Origin: Candidatus Burkholderia verschuerenii
GTDB taxonomy: Bacteria; Pseudomonadota; Gammaproteobacteria; Burkholderiales; Burkholderiaceae
Direction: 5' to 3'
DNA length: 64,000 bases
Assembly (NCBI RefSeq): GCF_001189365.1
Contig: NZ_LFJJ01000001.1
Location: forward strand, 84,872 to 148,871
This document shows positions 15,825 to 25,265 of this stretch, piece by piece; positions within the stretch are counted from its first letter, which is position 1; each line of letters starts with the position of its first letter. The notes under the pieces are model-generated. The model was given only the letters and a program-made list of their open reading frames with translations. It was not told the DNA's origin and searched no databases. The position numbers were made by a program, and so were the translations under genes.

Positions 15825-17633
15825 ATGAACTTACGCACCCTGGTTCTTGGACTGGCGGTGGTCGCGACGGCTGGCCTTAACTCGCTTATGGCGCAGGCGG
15901 ACTCACAACTCTACACCGCTATCAAGAATCCTTCGAACTGGGCGGCGCAGGCGGGCGATTATTCCAATCACCGCTATAGCACGCTCAAGCAGATCAACGA
16001 AAACAACGTCGGCAAGTTGCAGGTTGCCTGGACCATGTCCACCGGCGTGCTGCGTGGCCATGAAGGTTCGCCGCTCGTCATCGGCGACACGATGTATATC
16101 CACTCGCCGTTCCCTAACAAAGTCATCGCCATCAACCTGAAGGATCAGACATTCATCTGGCAATACCAACCGAAGCAGGACAATCAAGTCATCTCGGTGA
16201 TGTGCTGCGATACGGTCAACCGCGGCCTTGCATACGGCGACGGCAAGATCTTCCTGCAGCAGGCCGATACCAAACTCGTCGCGCTCGATGCGAAGACCGG
16301 TGACGTCGTCTGGTCCGCGCAAAACGGCGATCCGAAGAAGGGCGAAACCAACACCAACGCGCCGCACGTTTTCGGCGACAAGGTGCTGACCGGCATCTCC
16401 GGCGGCGAGTTTGGCGTGCGCGGCCGTCTGGTGGCGTACAACATCAAGGACGGCAAGGAGGCATGGAAGGCGTACAGCGTCGGCCCCGACAACGAAATGC
16501 TGATGGACCCCGAGAAGACCATGACCTGGTCGGACGGCAAGATGGTGCCCGTCAGCGCGGACTCTTCACTGAAGACCTGGCAAGGCGATCAGTGGAAGTA
16601 CGGCGGCGGGACCACATGGGGCTGGTACGCATGGGACCCGAAGCTCAACCTTGTGTACTACGGCTCGGGCAATCCGGGCACATGGAATCCGACTCAGCGC
16701 CCCGGCGACAACAAATGGTCGATGACCATCTTCGCGCGTGACCTCAACACGGGAAAAGCGAAGTGGGTCTACCAGATGACGCCGCATGACGAGTGGGACT
16801 ACGACGGCGTGAACGAGATGATCCTGTCCGACCTGAATATCGGCGGCAAGAAGGTTCCGGCCATCGTCCACTTCGATCGTAACGGCTTCAGCTACACGCT
16901 GAATCGCGATACAGGCGCGCTGCTCGTCGCGCAGAAGTTCGACCCGGCGGTGAACTGGGCCGACAGCGTCGATCTGAAGAGCGGCCTGCCGATTCGTAAC
17001 GCGAGCTACTCCACGCAGAAGGCCGGTCCCGATCACAACGTCAAGGGCATCTGCCCGGCCGCGCTGGGATCGAAGGATCAGCAACCTGCCGCGTACGATC
17101 CGGGATCGAGCCTGTTCCTCGTGCCGACCAATCACGTATGTATGGACTACGAACCGTTCCAGGTCGACTACGTGTCCGGTCAGCCGTTCGTGGGCGCCAC
17201 GCTGTCGATGTTCCCTGGCCCGAACGAGAACGGCGCGATGGGTAACTTCATCGCGTGGGATGCGTCGAAGGGCAATGTCGTATGGTCCAAGCCGGAGAAG
17301 TTCTCGGTGTGGTCCGGCGCGCTCGCGACGGCTGGCGGTATCGCGTTCTACGGCACGCTCGAAGGCTATATCAAGGCCGTGCGCATCAAGGATGGCAAGG
17401 AGCTGTGGAAGTTCAAGACGCCGTCCGGGATCATCGGCAACGTGTTCACGTATGAATACAAGGGCAAGCAATTCGTCGGCGTGTATTCGGGCATCGGCGG
17501 CTGGGCCGGCATCGGCATGGCAGCGGGTCTGGAAAAATCGACTGAAGGTCTGGGTGCTGTGGGCGGTTATCGCGAACTCGCGAAATACACCGCACTTGGC
17601 GGCACGCTCTTTATCTTCGCCATTCCGAGCTAA
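15825..17633 (+). CDS. xoxF: Lanthanide-dependent PQQ methanol dehydrogenase
   Basis: A 602-residue quinoprotein with an N-terminal signal peptide (about residues 1-25). It oxidises methanol, and possibly formaldehyde, in the periplasm and passes electrons to cytochrome c. The vicinal disulfide pair Cys127-Cys128 is in [21 protein letters not shown] shows catalytic Asp325 and, two residues later, Asp327, the extra aspartate that marks lanthanide-type XoxF enzymes (calcium-type MxaF has Ala there). Glu195 in GGEFG and Asn283 in GSGNPGTWN are the other expected metal ligands. It heads the operon xoxF-xoxG-xoxJ, with a strong GGAGGAG site. It is intact. Confidence 0.97.
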   Translation: MNLRTLVLGLAVVATAGLNSLMAQADSQLYTAIKNPSNWAAQAGDYSNHRYSTLKQINENNVGKLQVAWTMSTGVLRGHEGSPLVIGDTMYIHSPFPNKVIAINLKDQTFIWQYQPKQDNQVISVMCCDTVNRGLAYGDGKIFLQQADTKLVALDAKTGDVVWSAQNGDPKKGETNTNAPHVFGDKVLTGISGGEFGVRGRLVAYNIKDGKEAWKAYSVGPDNEMLMDPEKTMTWSDGKMVPVSADSSLKTWQGDQWKYGGGTTWGWYAWDPKLNLVYYGSGNPGTWNPTQRPGDNKWSMTIFARDLNTGKAKWVYQMTPHDEWDYDGVNEMILSDLNIGGKKVPAIVHFDRNGFSYTLNRDTGALLVAQKFDPAVNWADSVDLKSGLPIRNASYSTQKAGPDHNVKGICPAALGSKDQQPAAYDPGSSLFLVPTNHVCMDYEPFQVDYVSGQPFVGATLSMFPGPNENGAMGNFIAWDASKGNVVWSKPEKFSVWSGALATAGGIAFYGTLEGYIKAVRIKDGKELWKFKTPSGIIGNVFTYEYKGKQFVGVYSGIGGWAGIGMAAGLEKSTEGLGAVGGYRELAKYTALGGTLFIFAIPS

Positions 17634-17654
17634 GCAATTGGCTTGAGCAGCAGG

Positions 17655-17681
17655 ACGCGGCGGCTGCAACGGCCGCCGCGT
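17655..17681 (+). terminator. Strong hairpin between xoxF and xoxG
   Basis: ACGCGGCGGC and GCCGCCGCGT form a perfect ten-base stem with a seven-base loop, 22 bases after the xoxF stop. No T-run follows, so it is probably a message-stabilising or attenuating hairpin that keeps xoxF above xoxG rather than a full terminator. Confidence 0.5.
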
Positions 17682-17720
17682 GAAGCATCCCACACAAAAC
17701 ATGTTCATGGAGTCACGTGT

Positions 17721-18131
17721 ATGAAAGGCCGATCACTCTTGGTGCTCGCTGCGTCGTCCGCTTCCTTTGCACAGACGCCGCCTCCGATGCCTGCGCAATT
17801 GAAACCGGTCGCGTACAAGGTCGTCGATGGCAACAAGGTCGATGCCGATACGCTGCAAGGCTGGCGTACCTGGCGCGCGCTCGCGTGCGAACGCTGTCAC
17901 GGAGCGAAGCAGGAAGGTCTGGTCGGCCCGTCGCTGATCGATGCTTTCAAGACGCTGGATAAGAACGAATTTCATCGCACGGTATTTGGCGGCCGTGTCG
18001 ATAAGGACATGCCCGACTTCAGCGCAAGCCAGATGATGCAGAAGAATTGGGAAAACCTCTTCGCTTATCTCAAGGGGCGCTCCGACGGCAAGATCAATCC
18101 GGGCGACTTGCAGGCGATCGACGCGAAGTAA
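17721..18131 (+). CDS. xoxG: Periplasmic c-type cytochrome, electron acceptor of XoxF
   Basis: A 136-residue mono-haem cytochrome c. CERCHG (Cys56, Cys59, His60) is the haem-attachment motif and DMPDFSASQMMQKNW holds the likely methionine ligand region. The signal peptide (MKGRSLLVLAASSASFAQ) is short but complete. A longer in-frame start at 17643 would remove the signal peptide, so 17721 is chosen. The position directly after xoxF and before xoxJ identifies it as XoxG. Confidence 0.88.
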   Translation: MKGRSLLVLAASSASFAQTPPPMPAQLKPVAYKVVDGNKVDADTLQGWRTWRALACERCHGAKQEGLVGPSLIDAFKTLDKNEFHRTVFGGRVDKDMPDFSASQMMQKNWENLFAYLKGRSDGKINPGDLQAIDAK

Positions 18132-18174
18132 GGGTTAGCCGTGCGCTTCGATTCAATCAATTCCGGAGGTATCG

Positions 18175-19071
18175 ATGTCTGACCGCCATGCAGGCCGCGC
18201 CGTTTCGTTCAGCTTGATCGCCGCAATGTGCGCGGCATTCGCGGCGCATGCGGCATTCGCGCAGGGCGGACCGCCGCCCAATCTGCCCAACAACGACGGC
18301 GCGGACGGGGTGCTGCGCGTGTGCGCCGATCCGAACAACATGCCCTTGTCGAATCAGAAGGGCGAGGGCTATGAAAACAAGATCGCCGCGCAAATGGCGA
18401 GCGACTTCGGCTATAAGGTCGAATATACGTTCTGGCCGCAGCGCATGGGTTTCGTGCGCAATACGCTGCGCGACAAAGTGCCGAACAGCGAACAGTTCAA
18501 ATGCGATCTGATCATCGGCGTGCCGAAGGGCTACGAACTCACGGCAACCACGCGGCCGTATCTGCATTCCACGTATGCGATGGTGTTTCCCAACAAGCCC
18601 GAATACGCGAGCATCAAGGCGCCGCAGGATCTGATGAATCTGCCGCCCGATCAGCTCAAGAAGATGAAGCTCGGCATCTTCGTCAAGAGTCCGGCGACGG
18701 ACTGGCTGCTGCGCAATAACCTGATCGATCAGGCCGTGTCCTATCAGGGACAAAGCGGCGATCCGGACGCATTCCCCGGCGAGATGATCGAACACGATCT
18801 CGCGCAAGGCAATGTCGATGCTGCCTTCGTATGGGGGCCTATTGCAGGCTATTTCGCCAATCGCTCGGATAACAAGGTGCGTCTGGTGCCGTTTCCAGCG
18901 CAACCCGGAATTCGTTTTGATTACGAAATATCGATGGGCGTGCGATACGGTGAAAAGGCATGGCGCGATAAGGTCGATAACTGGATTGCGTCGAATCAGC
19001 CGAAGATCGATCAGATCCTGACGACGTATCAGGTGCCCTTGCTGCCGTTGCAACCGGTAACCCAGCAATGA
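18175..19071 (+). CDS. xoxJ: XoxJ-like periplasmic substrate-binding-fold protein
   Basis: A 298-residue protein with a signal peptide (cleavage near AFAQG, about residue 30). LRVCADPNNMPLSNQKGEGY and LIIGVPKGYELTATTRPY are typical of the quinoprotein-associated periplasmic binding proteins (XoxJ/MxaJ), which are thought to help activate the dehydrogenase rather than transport a solute. It is third in the xox operon with an AGGT-type ribosome site, and its stop overlaps the next gene by four bases. Confidence 0.88.
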   Translation: MSDRHAGRAVSFSLIAAMCAAFAAHAAFAQGGPPPNLPNNDGADGVLRVCADPNNMPLSNQKGEGYENKIAAQMASDFGYKVEYTFWPQRMGFVRNTLRDKVPNSEQFKCDLIIGVPKGYELTATTRPYLHSTYAMVFPNKPEYASIKAPQDLMNLPPDQLKKMKLGIFVKSPATDWLLRNNLIDQAVSYQGQSGDPDAFPGEMIEHDLAQGNVDAAFVWGPIAGYFANRSDNKVRLVPFPAQPGIRFDYEISMGVRYGEKAWRDKVDNWIASNQPKIDQILTTYQVPLLPLQPVTQQ

Positions 19072-19788
19072 GGTCGCTCGTGGCCGCGCTGCTATGCGGC
19101 GCTTTAGCGACGGCAGCCCATGCGGCGGATCAGGCGGCATCGGGCGTGCAGATCGCGCCTGCGGAAGACATGCTGTTCATGCAGCCGCATATGAACGGTG
19201 TCGATCCGCAGACCGAACTCGATTACGCAGTCGATTATTCCGGTTCGCCCGATAAGGTCAACGACACCGTGCTCGTGCTCAGCAAGAGCAATAGCAAGAA
19301 CGACGCGCGCGTGACGGATCGCACGGGGCAAATGGAGATTCCCGGCGGCCTGCCGTGCAATCCGGTGATCATCTACTTTCTTGAGCACGATATCACCGAG
19401 ATGCAGCAGTTGACCGGCGGACAACGGCGCTATTTTCAGCAGCGCGTGCGCTTGGCGCTCGCAGCGAATCCTGCCATCACGCCTGTCGATAGCGAGTCGC
19501 TCGGTTTGCCCAAGCATGTCAAGGCAAGACAGGTCGTCATTCAGCCTTATTTGAACGATCCGAACGCCGAGCGCTTCACGCAATACACGGGCAAGTGCTA
19601 CACGTTCGTGATTGCCGACGACGTGCCCGCCCGGTCATGTGCTGATGATTCGATCCGAAGTGCCGTGCAAGGGCAACGACTTCGCGCATCCTTTGCAGAA
19701 GGAAACCATCGCGTATCAGGAGGCGCTCAAGACACCGCCGGGCGGCGCGCCGGTCAAACCGGGGAATGCGCCGCGCGCGAGCAATTGA
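19068..19788 (+). pseudogene. Unknown periplasmic protein of the xox operon, broken by a 4-base tandem duplication
   Basis: This is a protein of about 240 residues with a signal peptide (RSLVAALLCGALATAAHAAD). I do not recognise the family. It includes a segment GQMEIPGGLPCNPVIIYFLE and a later GKCYTFVIADDVPG. At 19625-19632 the sequence CCCGCCCG looks like a four-base duplication. Removing it restores GHVLMIRSEVPCKGNDFAHP and a natural end at TGA 19786-19788. As written the frame continues to 19847 with unrelated residues. It overlaps xoxJ by ATGA, so a role in the methanol oxidation system is likely but unknown. Confidence 0.7.
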
Positions 19789-19843
19789 TCCGCTGCATGC
19801 GGGCGTTTCAGCATCGTCGTGACAACAGCCATATGCAGCGATC

Positions 19844-20818
19844 GTGAACTTCGTCCGCTCTCTTACCTTGCGTCAGTTGCAGATCTTCGTGATCTGCACG
19901 CGTTGCCCGAGCTTTGCGCGCGCGGCGGAAGAGTTGCATCTGACGCAGCCTGCGGTTTCGATGCAGATCAAGCAACTCGAAGATGCAGCGGGCTTGTCCT
20001 TGTTCGAACGCGTCGCCAGGCGATTGACCTTGACGGAAGCGGGCGAGCGTCTATCGCATCATGCGAACCGCATACTCGGCGAAATCAAGGACGCCGAGGA
20101 CGCGATGATGTCCCTGACGCAAGCCGATAGCGGATCGATCGCGGTAAGCATCGTCAGTTCGGCGACGTACTTCGCGCCCAAGCTGCTCGCGCTGTATTCG
20201 CAGCAGTTTCCCAAGGTCGACGTGCATTTTTCGGTCGGCAATCGCGAGACGCTGCTCAGGCATCTGCAGGACAACGCAACCGATCTCGCCATCATGGGAC
20301 GTCCGCCGCCCGAACTGGGCACGACGGCCGAACCGCTCGCGACGCATCCGCATGTGATCATCGCGCCGTTGTCGCATCCGTTGCGTCATGCGCAGCGGTT
20401 CGATCTGCACGAACTCGCGCACGATACGTTTCTATTGCGCGAGCCGGGATCAGGCACGCGCGCTGTCACCGAACATGTGTTCAAGCAGAACCTGTTCGTG
20501 CCGTCGCGCAGTGTCACGCTCGGCAGCAACGAGACCATCAAGCAAGCGGTGATGGCCGGCATGGGCGTCAGTCTCGTCTCGCTTCATACGCTGGGACTCG
20601 AATTGCGCACCGGCGAAATCGCCGTGCTCGATGTGAACGGCACGCCGGTCGAACGAACCTGGCAACTCGTGCATTCGCGCTCGAAGCAATTGTCGCCCAC
20701 CTGTCTTGCGTTTCGACGCTTTCTTCTGGAGCATGCGGCGCCGTTCCTCGAAGACGAATACGCGTCTTATGTTCCGCGTCGCGTGAAGAATGTCGCCGAT
20801 GCGGGCGTTGTGCGATGA
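19844..20818 (+). CDS. LysR-family regulator inside the xox operon (CbbR-like)
   Basis: A 324-residue LysR protein. LTLRQLQIFVICTRCPSFA and AAEELHLTQPAVSMQIKQLE form the winged helix-turn-helix, and the C-terminal half is the effector domain. The overall look resembles CbbR-type regulators, which respond to carbon-fixation or redox metabolites. It sits in the middle of the operon and its stop overlaps the next gene, an unusual position for a LysR gene, suggesting that it is made when the xox genes are transcribed. The target and effector are unknown. Confidence 0.88.
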   Translation: MNFVRSLTLRQLQIFVICTRCPSFARAAEELHLTQPAVSMQIKQLEDAAGLSLFERVARRLTLTEAGERLSHHANRILGEIKDAEDAMMSLTQADSGSIAVSIVSSATYFAPKLLALYSQQFPKVDVHFSVGNRETLLRHLQDNATDLAIMGRPPPELGTTAEPLATHPHVIIAPLSHPLRHAQRFDLHELAHDTFLLREPGSGTRAVTEHVFKQNLFVPSRSVTLGSNETIKQAVMAGMGVSLVSLHTLGLELRTGEIAVLDVNGTPVERTWQLVHSRSKQLSPTCLAFRRFLLEHAAPFLEDEYASYVPRRVKNVADAGVVR

Positions 20819-21729
20819 AACGCGCCGCGCTCGCGCTCATACTCGCTTGCATGGCAAGCGCTCACGCTGCCGAGACATTCACGGTCAAGGAAATCGCACC
20901 GGGCAATTTCGTGCATCGCGGACACGACGATGTTGCGACGCGCGAAAACGGCGGCGATATCGCGAATATCGGCTTTATTGTGGGCACGTGCTGCGTCGCG
21001 GTGATCGATACGGGCGGCATGCTCGCTGAAGGACGCGCGTTGCGCGCCGCGATTCGCGCCAGAACGAAGCTGCCGATCTGCTATGTGATCAACACGCACA
21101 TGCATCCCGATCATATCTTCGGCAATGCGGCGTTCAAGCAGGATCATCCGCAATTCGTGGGCAGTTTCAAGCTCGCGCAAGCGGAGGCATCGCGTGCGGA
21201 CAACTATATGCGCGCGCTGAATCGCGAACTGGGCGATGAAGCGAAGGGCAGCGAAATCATCGGACCGACGAAGACGATCGACGGCACCGGCACGCTCGAT
21301 CTCGGTGGCCGCACGCTCAAACTGCAAACATGGAAAACGGCGCATACCAACAACGATTTAACGATATACGATGACAAGAGCGGCACGCTCTGGCTAGGCG
21401 ATCTGTTGTTCGTGCAATCCATTCCCGTGATCGACGGAAGCGTGCTCGGCTGGCTCGACGACATTCCGCGCATTAAGCAGATGAATCCGCGTCATGCAGT
21501 GCCGGGACACGGCCCGATCGATTCATCGTGGCCCGTTGCGCTCGACGCCGAAGCGCGCTATCTGACGCAACTCGCAAGCGATGTACGCGCCGCGATCAAA
21601 CAAGGCAAGACGATGCAGCAGGCCGTCGACAGCATCGTGCCCGAGCAGGGCGACACGTGGTTGCTGGTCGATCAATACCATCGTCGCAATGTCACGGCGG
21701 CATACGCCGAGCTGGAGTGGGAGCAGTAG
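20815..21729 (+). CDS. Quinoprotein-relay metallo-beta-lactamase-fold hydrolase with intact zinc site
   Basis: A 304-residue periplasmic protein (signal peptide 1-18). THMHPDH (His95, His97, Asp99, His100) is a full zinc-binding motif of the metallo-beta-lactamase fold, with later AHTNNDLT and GHGPID completing the site. Genes of this type occur with PQQ-dependent dehydrogenases and a SoxYZ-like carrier as a so-called quinoprotein relay system; the reaction is not known. It overlaps the LysR gene upstream and is ten bases before the SoxYZ-like gene. Confidence 0.85.
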   Translation: MKRAALALILACMASAHAAETFTVKEIAPGNFVHRGHDDVATRENGGDIANIGFIVGTCCVAVIDTGGMLAEGRALRAAIRARTKLPICYVINTHMHPDHIFGNAAFKQDHPQFVGSFKLAQAEASRADNYMRALNRELGDEAKGSEIIGPTKTIDGTGTLDLGGRTLKLQTWKTAHTNNDLTIYDDKSGTLWLGDLLFVQSIPVIDGSVLGWLDDIPRIKQMNPRHAVPGHGPIDSSWPVALDAEARYLTQLASDVRAAIKQGKTMQQAVDSIVPEQGDTWLLVDQYHRRNVTAAYAELEWEQ

Positions 21730-21738
21730 GGGGACATC

Positions 21739-22581
21739 ATGAATCGTATTCGTAGTGTCGTTCTTATCGCGTCGATGCTTGCGTCGTTTGCGCCTCTTGC
21801 TGCGCGCGCCGCGCAACCCGACGACGATCCGAACAAGAACGAGCGATGGCTCGACTTCAAGGCGGGCACCTTCAAGGACCGCGCGATCGATCCCAACGGC
21901 GACGCTATGATCAAGCTCGACGCCCCCGCGCGCGCCGCCGATGCAGCCGTCGTGCCGATCGCGATCAATGCGCAATTTCCGCAGACGAGCGCGCATTACA
22001 TCAAACGCGTGTATCTCTACATCGACGAAAATCCCGAGCCGTATGCGGGTTCGTTCGACTTCACGCCCGAGTCGGGACTTGCGACCATCGAAACCCGCGT
22101 GCGCGTGGAGGACTACACCTTCATGCGCGCGATCGCCGAGACGAACGACGGGCATTTGTATAGCTCGGTGCGCTTCGTGAAGGCATCGGGCGGATGTTCC
22201 GCACCGGCCGACAAGGACGATGCCGCCGAAGAACGCTCGGCGGGTCAAGTGCGTTTGCAGGCGCAAGGTCAGGCGACGACAGGCAAGCCCGAACTCGCGC
22301 AACTGATGGTGCGCCATCCGAATCGCACCGGCATGGCGATGAATCAGATCACGCGCAACTACGCGACGGCGTACTTTATTCGCAAGGTGACGATCACGTA
22401 TGCGGACAAGCCCGTGATGACCGCGAACGTCAACTTCTCGATTAGCGAGAATCCGAATTTCCGCTTCTATTTCGTGCCGAATGGAAGCGGCGAATTGAAG
22501 GTGCATGTCGAGGATACGAAGAACAAGAGCTTCGACGGCGCGCTCGCGATCAATGCAGGACAAACCTCGGCGATGAAATGA
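21739..22581 (+). CDS. Quinoprotein dehydrogenase-associated SoxYZ-like carrier protein
   Basis: A 280-residue exported protein (signal peptide 1-25). The N-terminal half resembles SoxY and the C-terminal half SoxZ, joined by a linker. The single cysteine-bearing segment KASGGCSAP, at the end of the SoxY-like part, matches the place of the carrier arm that holds covalent sulfur intermediates in SoxY. Such fusions are known from PQQ-dehydrogenase operons with metallo-hydrolases on either side, exactly as here. What is carried is unknown. Confidence 0.85.
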   Translation: MNRIRSVVLIASMLASFAPLAARAAQPDDDPNKNERWLDFKAGTFKDRAIDPNGDAMIKLDAPARAADAAVVPIAINAQFPQTSAHYIKRVYLYIDENPEPYAGSFDFTPESGLATIETRVRVEDYTFMRAIAETNDGHLYSSVRFVKASGGCSAPADKDDAAEERSAGQVRLQAQGQATTGKPELAQLMVRHPNRTGMAMNQITRNYATAYFIRKVTITYADKPVMTANVNFSISENPNFRFYFVPNGSGELKVHVEDTKNKSFDGALAINAGQTSAMK

Positions 22582-23513
22582 CGGCGCGCGGCCTGCGTGC
22601 GCTGATCGTCGTATCGATGCTGCTCGCGATGAGCGGCATCGCGCGAGCCGCGCTAAGCGGCATGCCCGCTCCGAAACAGATTGCGCCGGGCGTGTACGCA
22701 TTCATCGGCAATGGTGATGCCGTTGCGCCCGCGAATCGCGGCATGGTGTCGAACAACGGCTTTATCGTCGGCACGCGCGGCGTGACGGTGATCGACACGG
22801 GACCGTTGTATCGCTACGGCCGCGCGATGATCGAAGCGATTCGCCGCGTCACGCCCTTGCCGGTCGAACTCGTGATCATCACGCATCAGGCGCCGGAGTT
22901 CGTGTTCGGCGCATCCGCGTTTCGCGATCGGGGCGTGCCGATTCTCGCGCACGAACGCGCCGCGCAATTGATACGCGAACGCTGCCACATCTGCCTCGCG
23001 AATCTGCGCAAGACGCTGGGCGAAGACGAAATGGCCGGATCGCGCGTGACGGTGCCGGATCGCACCGTGAGCGGCACGACCGAAATGGATAGCGGCGGCC
23101 GCAAGCTGCAATTGCTGTACTTCGGCCCGGCCAGCACGCCCGGCGATCTTGCCGTGCTCGATACGCAAACCGGCGTGCTGTTTGTGGGCGGCATCGTGTC
23201 GAACGGGCGCATCCCCGAATTGCGCAATGAACAGATTCCCGGCTGGCTCGCGGCGCTCGAACATGTGCGCGCATTGGATCTGAATAACGTGATTCCGGGC
23301 TTCGGGCCGCCTTTGCATGGCGACGGCATCATGCAGACCGGCGCCTATTTGCGCGCGCTGGATGCATCGGTGAAGCGTGCGTACAAGGCGGGCGTCGGGC
23401 TGACCGAGGCAATGCACGACGTGCAGCTTCCCGAGTTCAGCCGCTACAAGCTTTATTCGATTGCGCAACCGCAGAACGTTCAGCGCATCTATTTGCAGTT
23501 GGAGAAGCAGTAA
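22578..23513 (+). CDS. Quinoprotein-relay metallo-beta-lactamase-fold protein with a degenerate zinc site
   Basis: A 311-residue exported protein (signal peptide about 1-25), a diverged relative of the hydrolase two genes upstream. Where the HxHxDH motif is expected it reads THQAPE (His103 only), so the standard zinc site is missing. Further on it has RERCHICL (Cys136, His137, Cys139), which could bind metal or form a disulfide. It overlaps the SoxYZ-like gene by ATGA. The reading frame is full length, so the change is probably a family feature rather than decay. Confidence 0.82.
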   Translation: MTARGLRALIVVSMLLAMSGIARAALSGMPAPKQIAPGVYAFIGNGDAVAPANRGMVSNNGFIVGTRGVTVIDTGPLYRYGRAMIEAIRRVTPLPVELVIITHQAPEFVFGASAFRDRGVPILAHERAAQLIRERCHICLANLRKTLGEDEMAGSRVTVPDRTVSGTTEMDSGGRKLQLLYFGPASTPGDLAVLDTQTGVLFVGGIVSNGRIPELRNEQIPGWLAALEHVRALDLNNVIPGFGPPLHGDGIMQTGAYLRALDASVKRAYKAGVGLTEAMHDVQLPEFSRYKLYSIAQPQNVQRIYLQLEKQ

Positions 23514-23542
23514 ATCGATCGCACGGTCCACACACTGGAGAC

Positions 23543-23857
23543 ATGAATATGGCCACGCTCGTTGCACTGTACAAACATCCCGCCGATCCCAAAGCCTTCG
23601 ACGATTACTACACGTCGACGCACGCACCGCTCGCGAAGACGCTCGAAGGCTTGCGCAACTACGAGATCAGCACGGGACCGGTCGCCACGCCCGCAGGCGA
23701 TTCGCCGTATCGGCTCGCGGCGATGCTGGACTTCGATTCGCTCGATGCACTCAAGGCCGCGCTAGGCTCGCCGCATGGTCAAAAAGTGGTGGGTGATTTG
23801 GCCAACTTCGCGCAGGCAGGCGTCGATCTGTTGATGTTCGACACGAAGCCAGCATAA
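23543..23857 (+). CDS. EthD-family small protein
   Basis: A 104-residue protein with the EthD ferredoxin-like fold. VALYKHPADPKAFDDYY at the start, the histidine in STHAPLAKTLEGL and RLAAMLDFDSLDAL are the typical conserved blocks. EthD proteins are often small helper or degradative dimers with unknown reactions. It follows the relay genes in the same direction after 29 bases and is probably their last cistron. Confidence 0.85.
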   Translation: MNMATLVALYKHPADPKAFDDYYTSTHAPLAKTLEGLRNYEISTGPVATPAGDSPYRLAAMLDFDSLDALKAALGSPHGQKVVGDLANFAQAGVDLLMFDTKPA

Positions 23858-23867
23858 GCATGCCTAA

Positions 23868-24596
23868 CTAACGCTGCGTGCCTGTATCCGAAGTCTCATC
23901 GGATTCGAGTTCGGGATCGGGCACGCTCAGATCGTCGCGCCGATGATTGATGACGAGAAACACGCACATCAACACGAGGAAGCCTCCAACGAGCATCGAC
24001 GCATTGAGAAGCACGCGCTCATAGCCGAGTTCGCTTACGTCGATGAACCAGTACGGATAAAAGTCCGACGTATGTCCGCGCCATAAGGTGACGAAGAGAT
24101 AGCACAGCGGATACGCGAACCATAGCGCGCATCGCTTCAGCGACAAATGGAAGCGCGGTACGAATAGAAGCCAGTACAGCGCGGCAAGCGCGGGCACGAG
24201 CGTATGCAGCGATTCATTCACCAGCGCGCGATAGCCCGACGGCGTCCATACCCAGCGCAACAGCGCGTTATACGCGATCCCTACGAACACGATATAGACG
24301 ACGACCGCCGTCACCACGGTGGGTTGTCGAAAGAAGCGCGTGATCGGCCAGGAGGCGCGCGTCGCGATGCAGGTGAAACACAAGGCCGTCAGTAGCACCG
24401 TGAGATTCGTCAGATAGCTGCTCATGCGTGCGATGCCACCGAGCGGCGTCATGCCGCGCGACACCATGCGCGCAATGGTGATATCGGTCTGCGCGGCAAT
24501 GGCGAGCCACGCGATCATCGCGACTGCTGCGGCCAGCGCGAGGGATGCGGTGCTAGGCGTGTGGAGCGGGAGGTCGGGTTTGGTGGGTGGGGTCAT
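23868..24596 (-). CDS. Pr6Pr-family integral membrane protein
   Basis: A 242-residue protein with six predicted membrane helices of the Pr6Pr/FAR-17a type. Recognisable pieces are RMSSYLTNLTVLLTALCF, TPSGYRALVNESLHTLVPAL and the loop GHTSDFYPYWFIDV, which carries conserved polar residues of the family. The function in bacteria is unknown. It converges with the EthD gene with eleven bases between the stops. Confidence 0.82.
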   Translation of the reverse strand: MTPPTKPDLPLHTPSTASLALAAAVAMIAWLAIAAQTDITIARMVSRGMTPLGGIARMSSYLTNLTVLLTALCFTCIATRASWPITRFFRQPTVVTAVVVYIVFVGIAYNALLRWVWTPSGYRALVNESLHTLVPALAALYWLLFVPRFHLSLKRCALWFAYPLCYLFVTLWRGHTSDFYPYWFIDVSELGYERVLLNASMLVGGFLVLMCVFLVINHRRDDLSVPDPELESDETSDTGTQR

Positions 24597-24776
24597 GCGG
24601 GTATTTTATCGGGCTTGTTGCGTCGCATCTGGAGACACGTTCTCGGCCATCCGAAATAAGCGAACGGCAAGAAGGCGCTTCGCGTAACCCTGCTCGGAAA
24701 ATAAGCCGAATCTGATTGTCTGGTGTGCGACCCATCGCGCAAAGTCGGCGCGACGCATCTAAAAAAAGGGTCAATA

Positions 24777-25265
24777 ATGAAACAGAGGTCGATAGCTGTC
24801 GCTTTAGCAATCTCTTTGGTATCTGCAGTATATTCTGCGCAAAGCATCGGGGGCGCGTCGGAGCAAGTTTCTGTTGGTACAGTCTCGATTCTGGCTGCGC
24901 CCCTTGCCAGCATTGTGGCGAGCGGTCAGGGAGTAAATCCCAGTGAGGCGGCTTCGGTCGCGGGCATGGGAAGTGTCCTGGTGGTAAAGGGCGTGACGGA
25001 GGCTGGTAAAGATGCCGTCGAATTCATCGCGGATGCGGCAAGCGGCGTGAGCAAGGTGTCGGTGAAAGCCGGGCGCAGTACCGCGCAAGCCGTCGGGTTG
25101 TCCGTGGGAACGACAGTGAATGTCGTCGCTCAATCCACCGGAACGGCATTGGTCGCTTCCGGCAAGTTGTTGGCGTTCATTCCGAATGCTGCAGGCGAGG
25201 CACTGCTCCATCATTCCCGCGTTCCCGGAACGAGTCCCACGACTCAACAGGAAGCTCAGCAATGA
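24777..25265 (+). CDS. Secreted small hydrophobic protein of unknown function
   Basis: A 162-residue protein with a signal peptide (MKQRSIAVALAISLVSAVYSA). The rest is rich in Ala, Val, Ser and Gly, with long stretches of small residues (for example SVGTVSILAAPLASIVASGQ) and a run of short valine-rich repeats, and a Gln/Thr-rich tail. The start at 24777 is chosen over earlier in-frame codons because it gives a signal peptide. It overlaps the DUF2145 gene by ATGA and is surely co-translated with it. I do not recognise the family. Confidence 0.7.
   Translation: MKQRSIAVALAISLVSAVYSAQSIGGASEQVSVGTVSILAAPLASIVASGQGVNPSEAASVAGMGSVLVVKGVTEAGKDAVEFIADAASGVSKVSVKAGRSTAQAVGLSVGTTVNVVAQSTGTALVASGKLLAFIPNAAGEALLHHSRVPGTSPTTQQEAQQ

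Noticed and set aside
17643..17720. Longer start for XoxG
   Set aside because: It would add basic residues before the signal peptide and cross the hairpin after xoxF; the ATG at 17721 is better.
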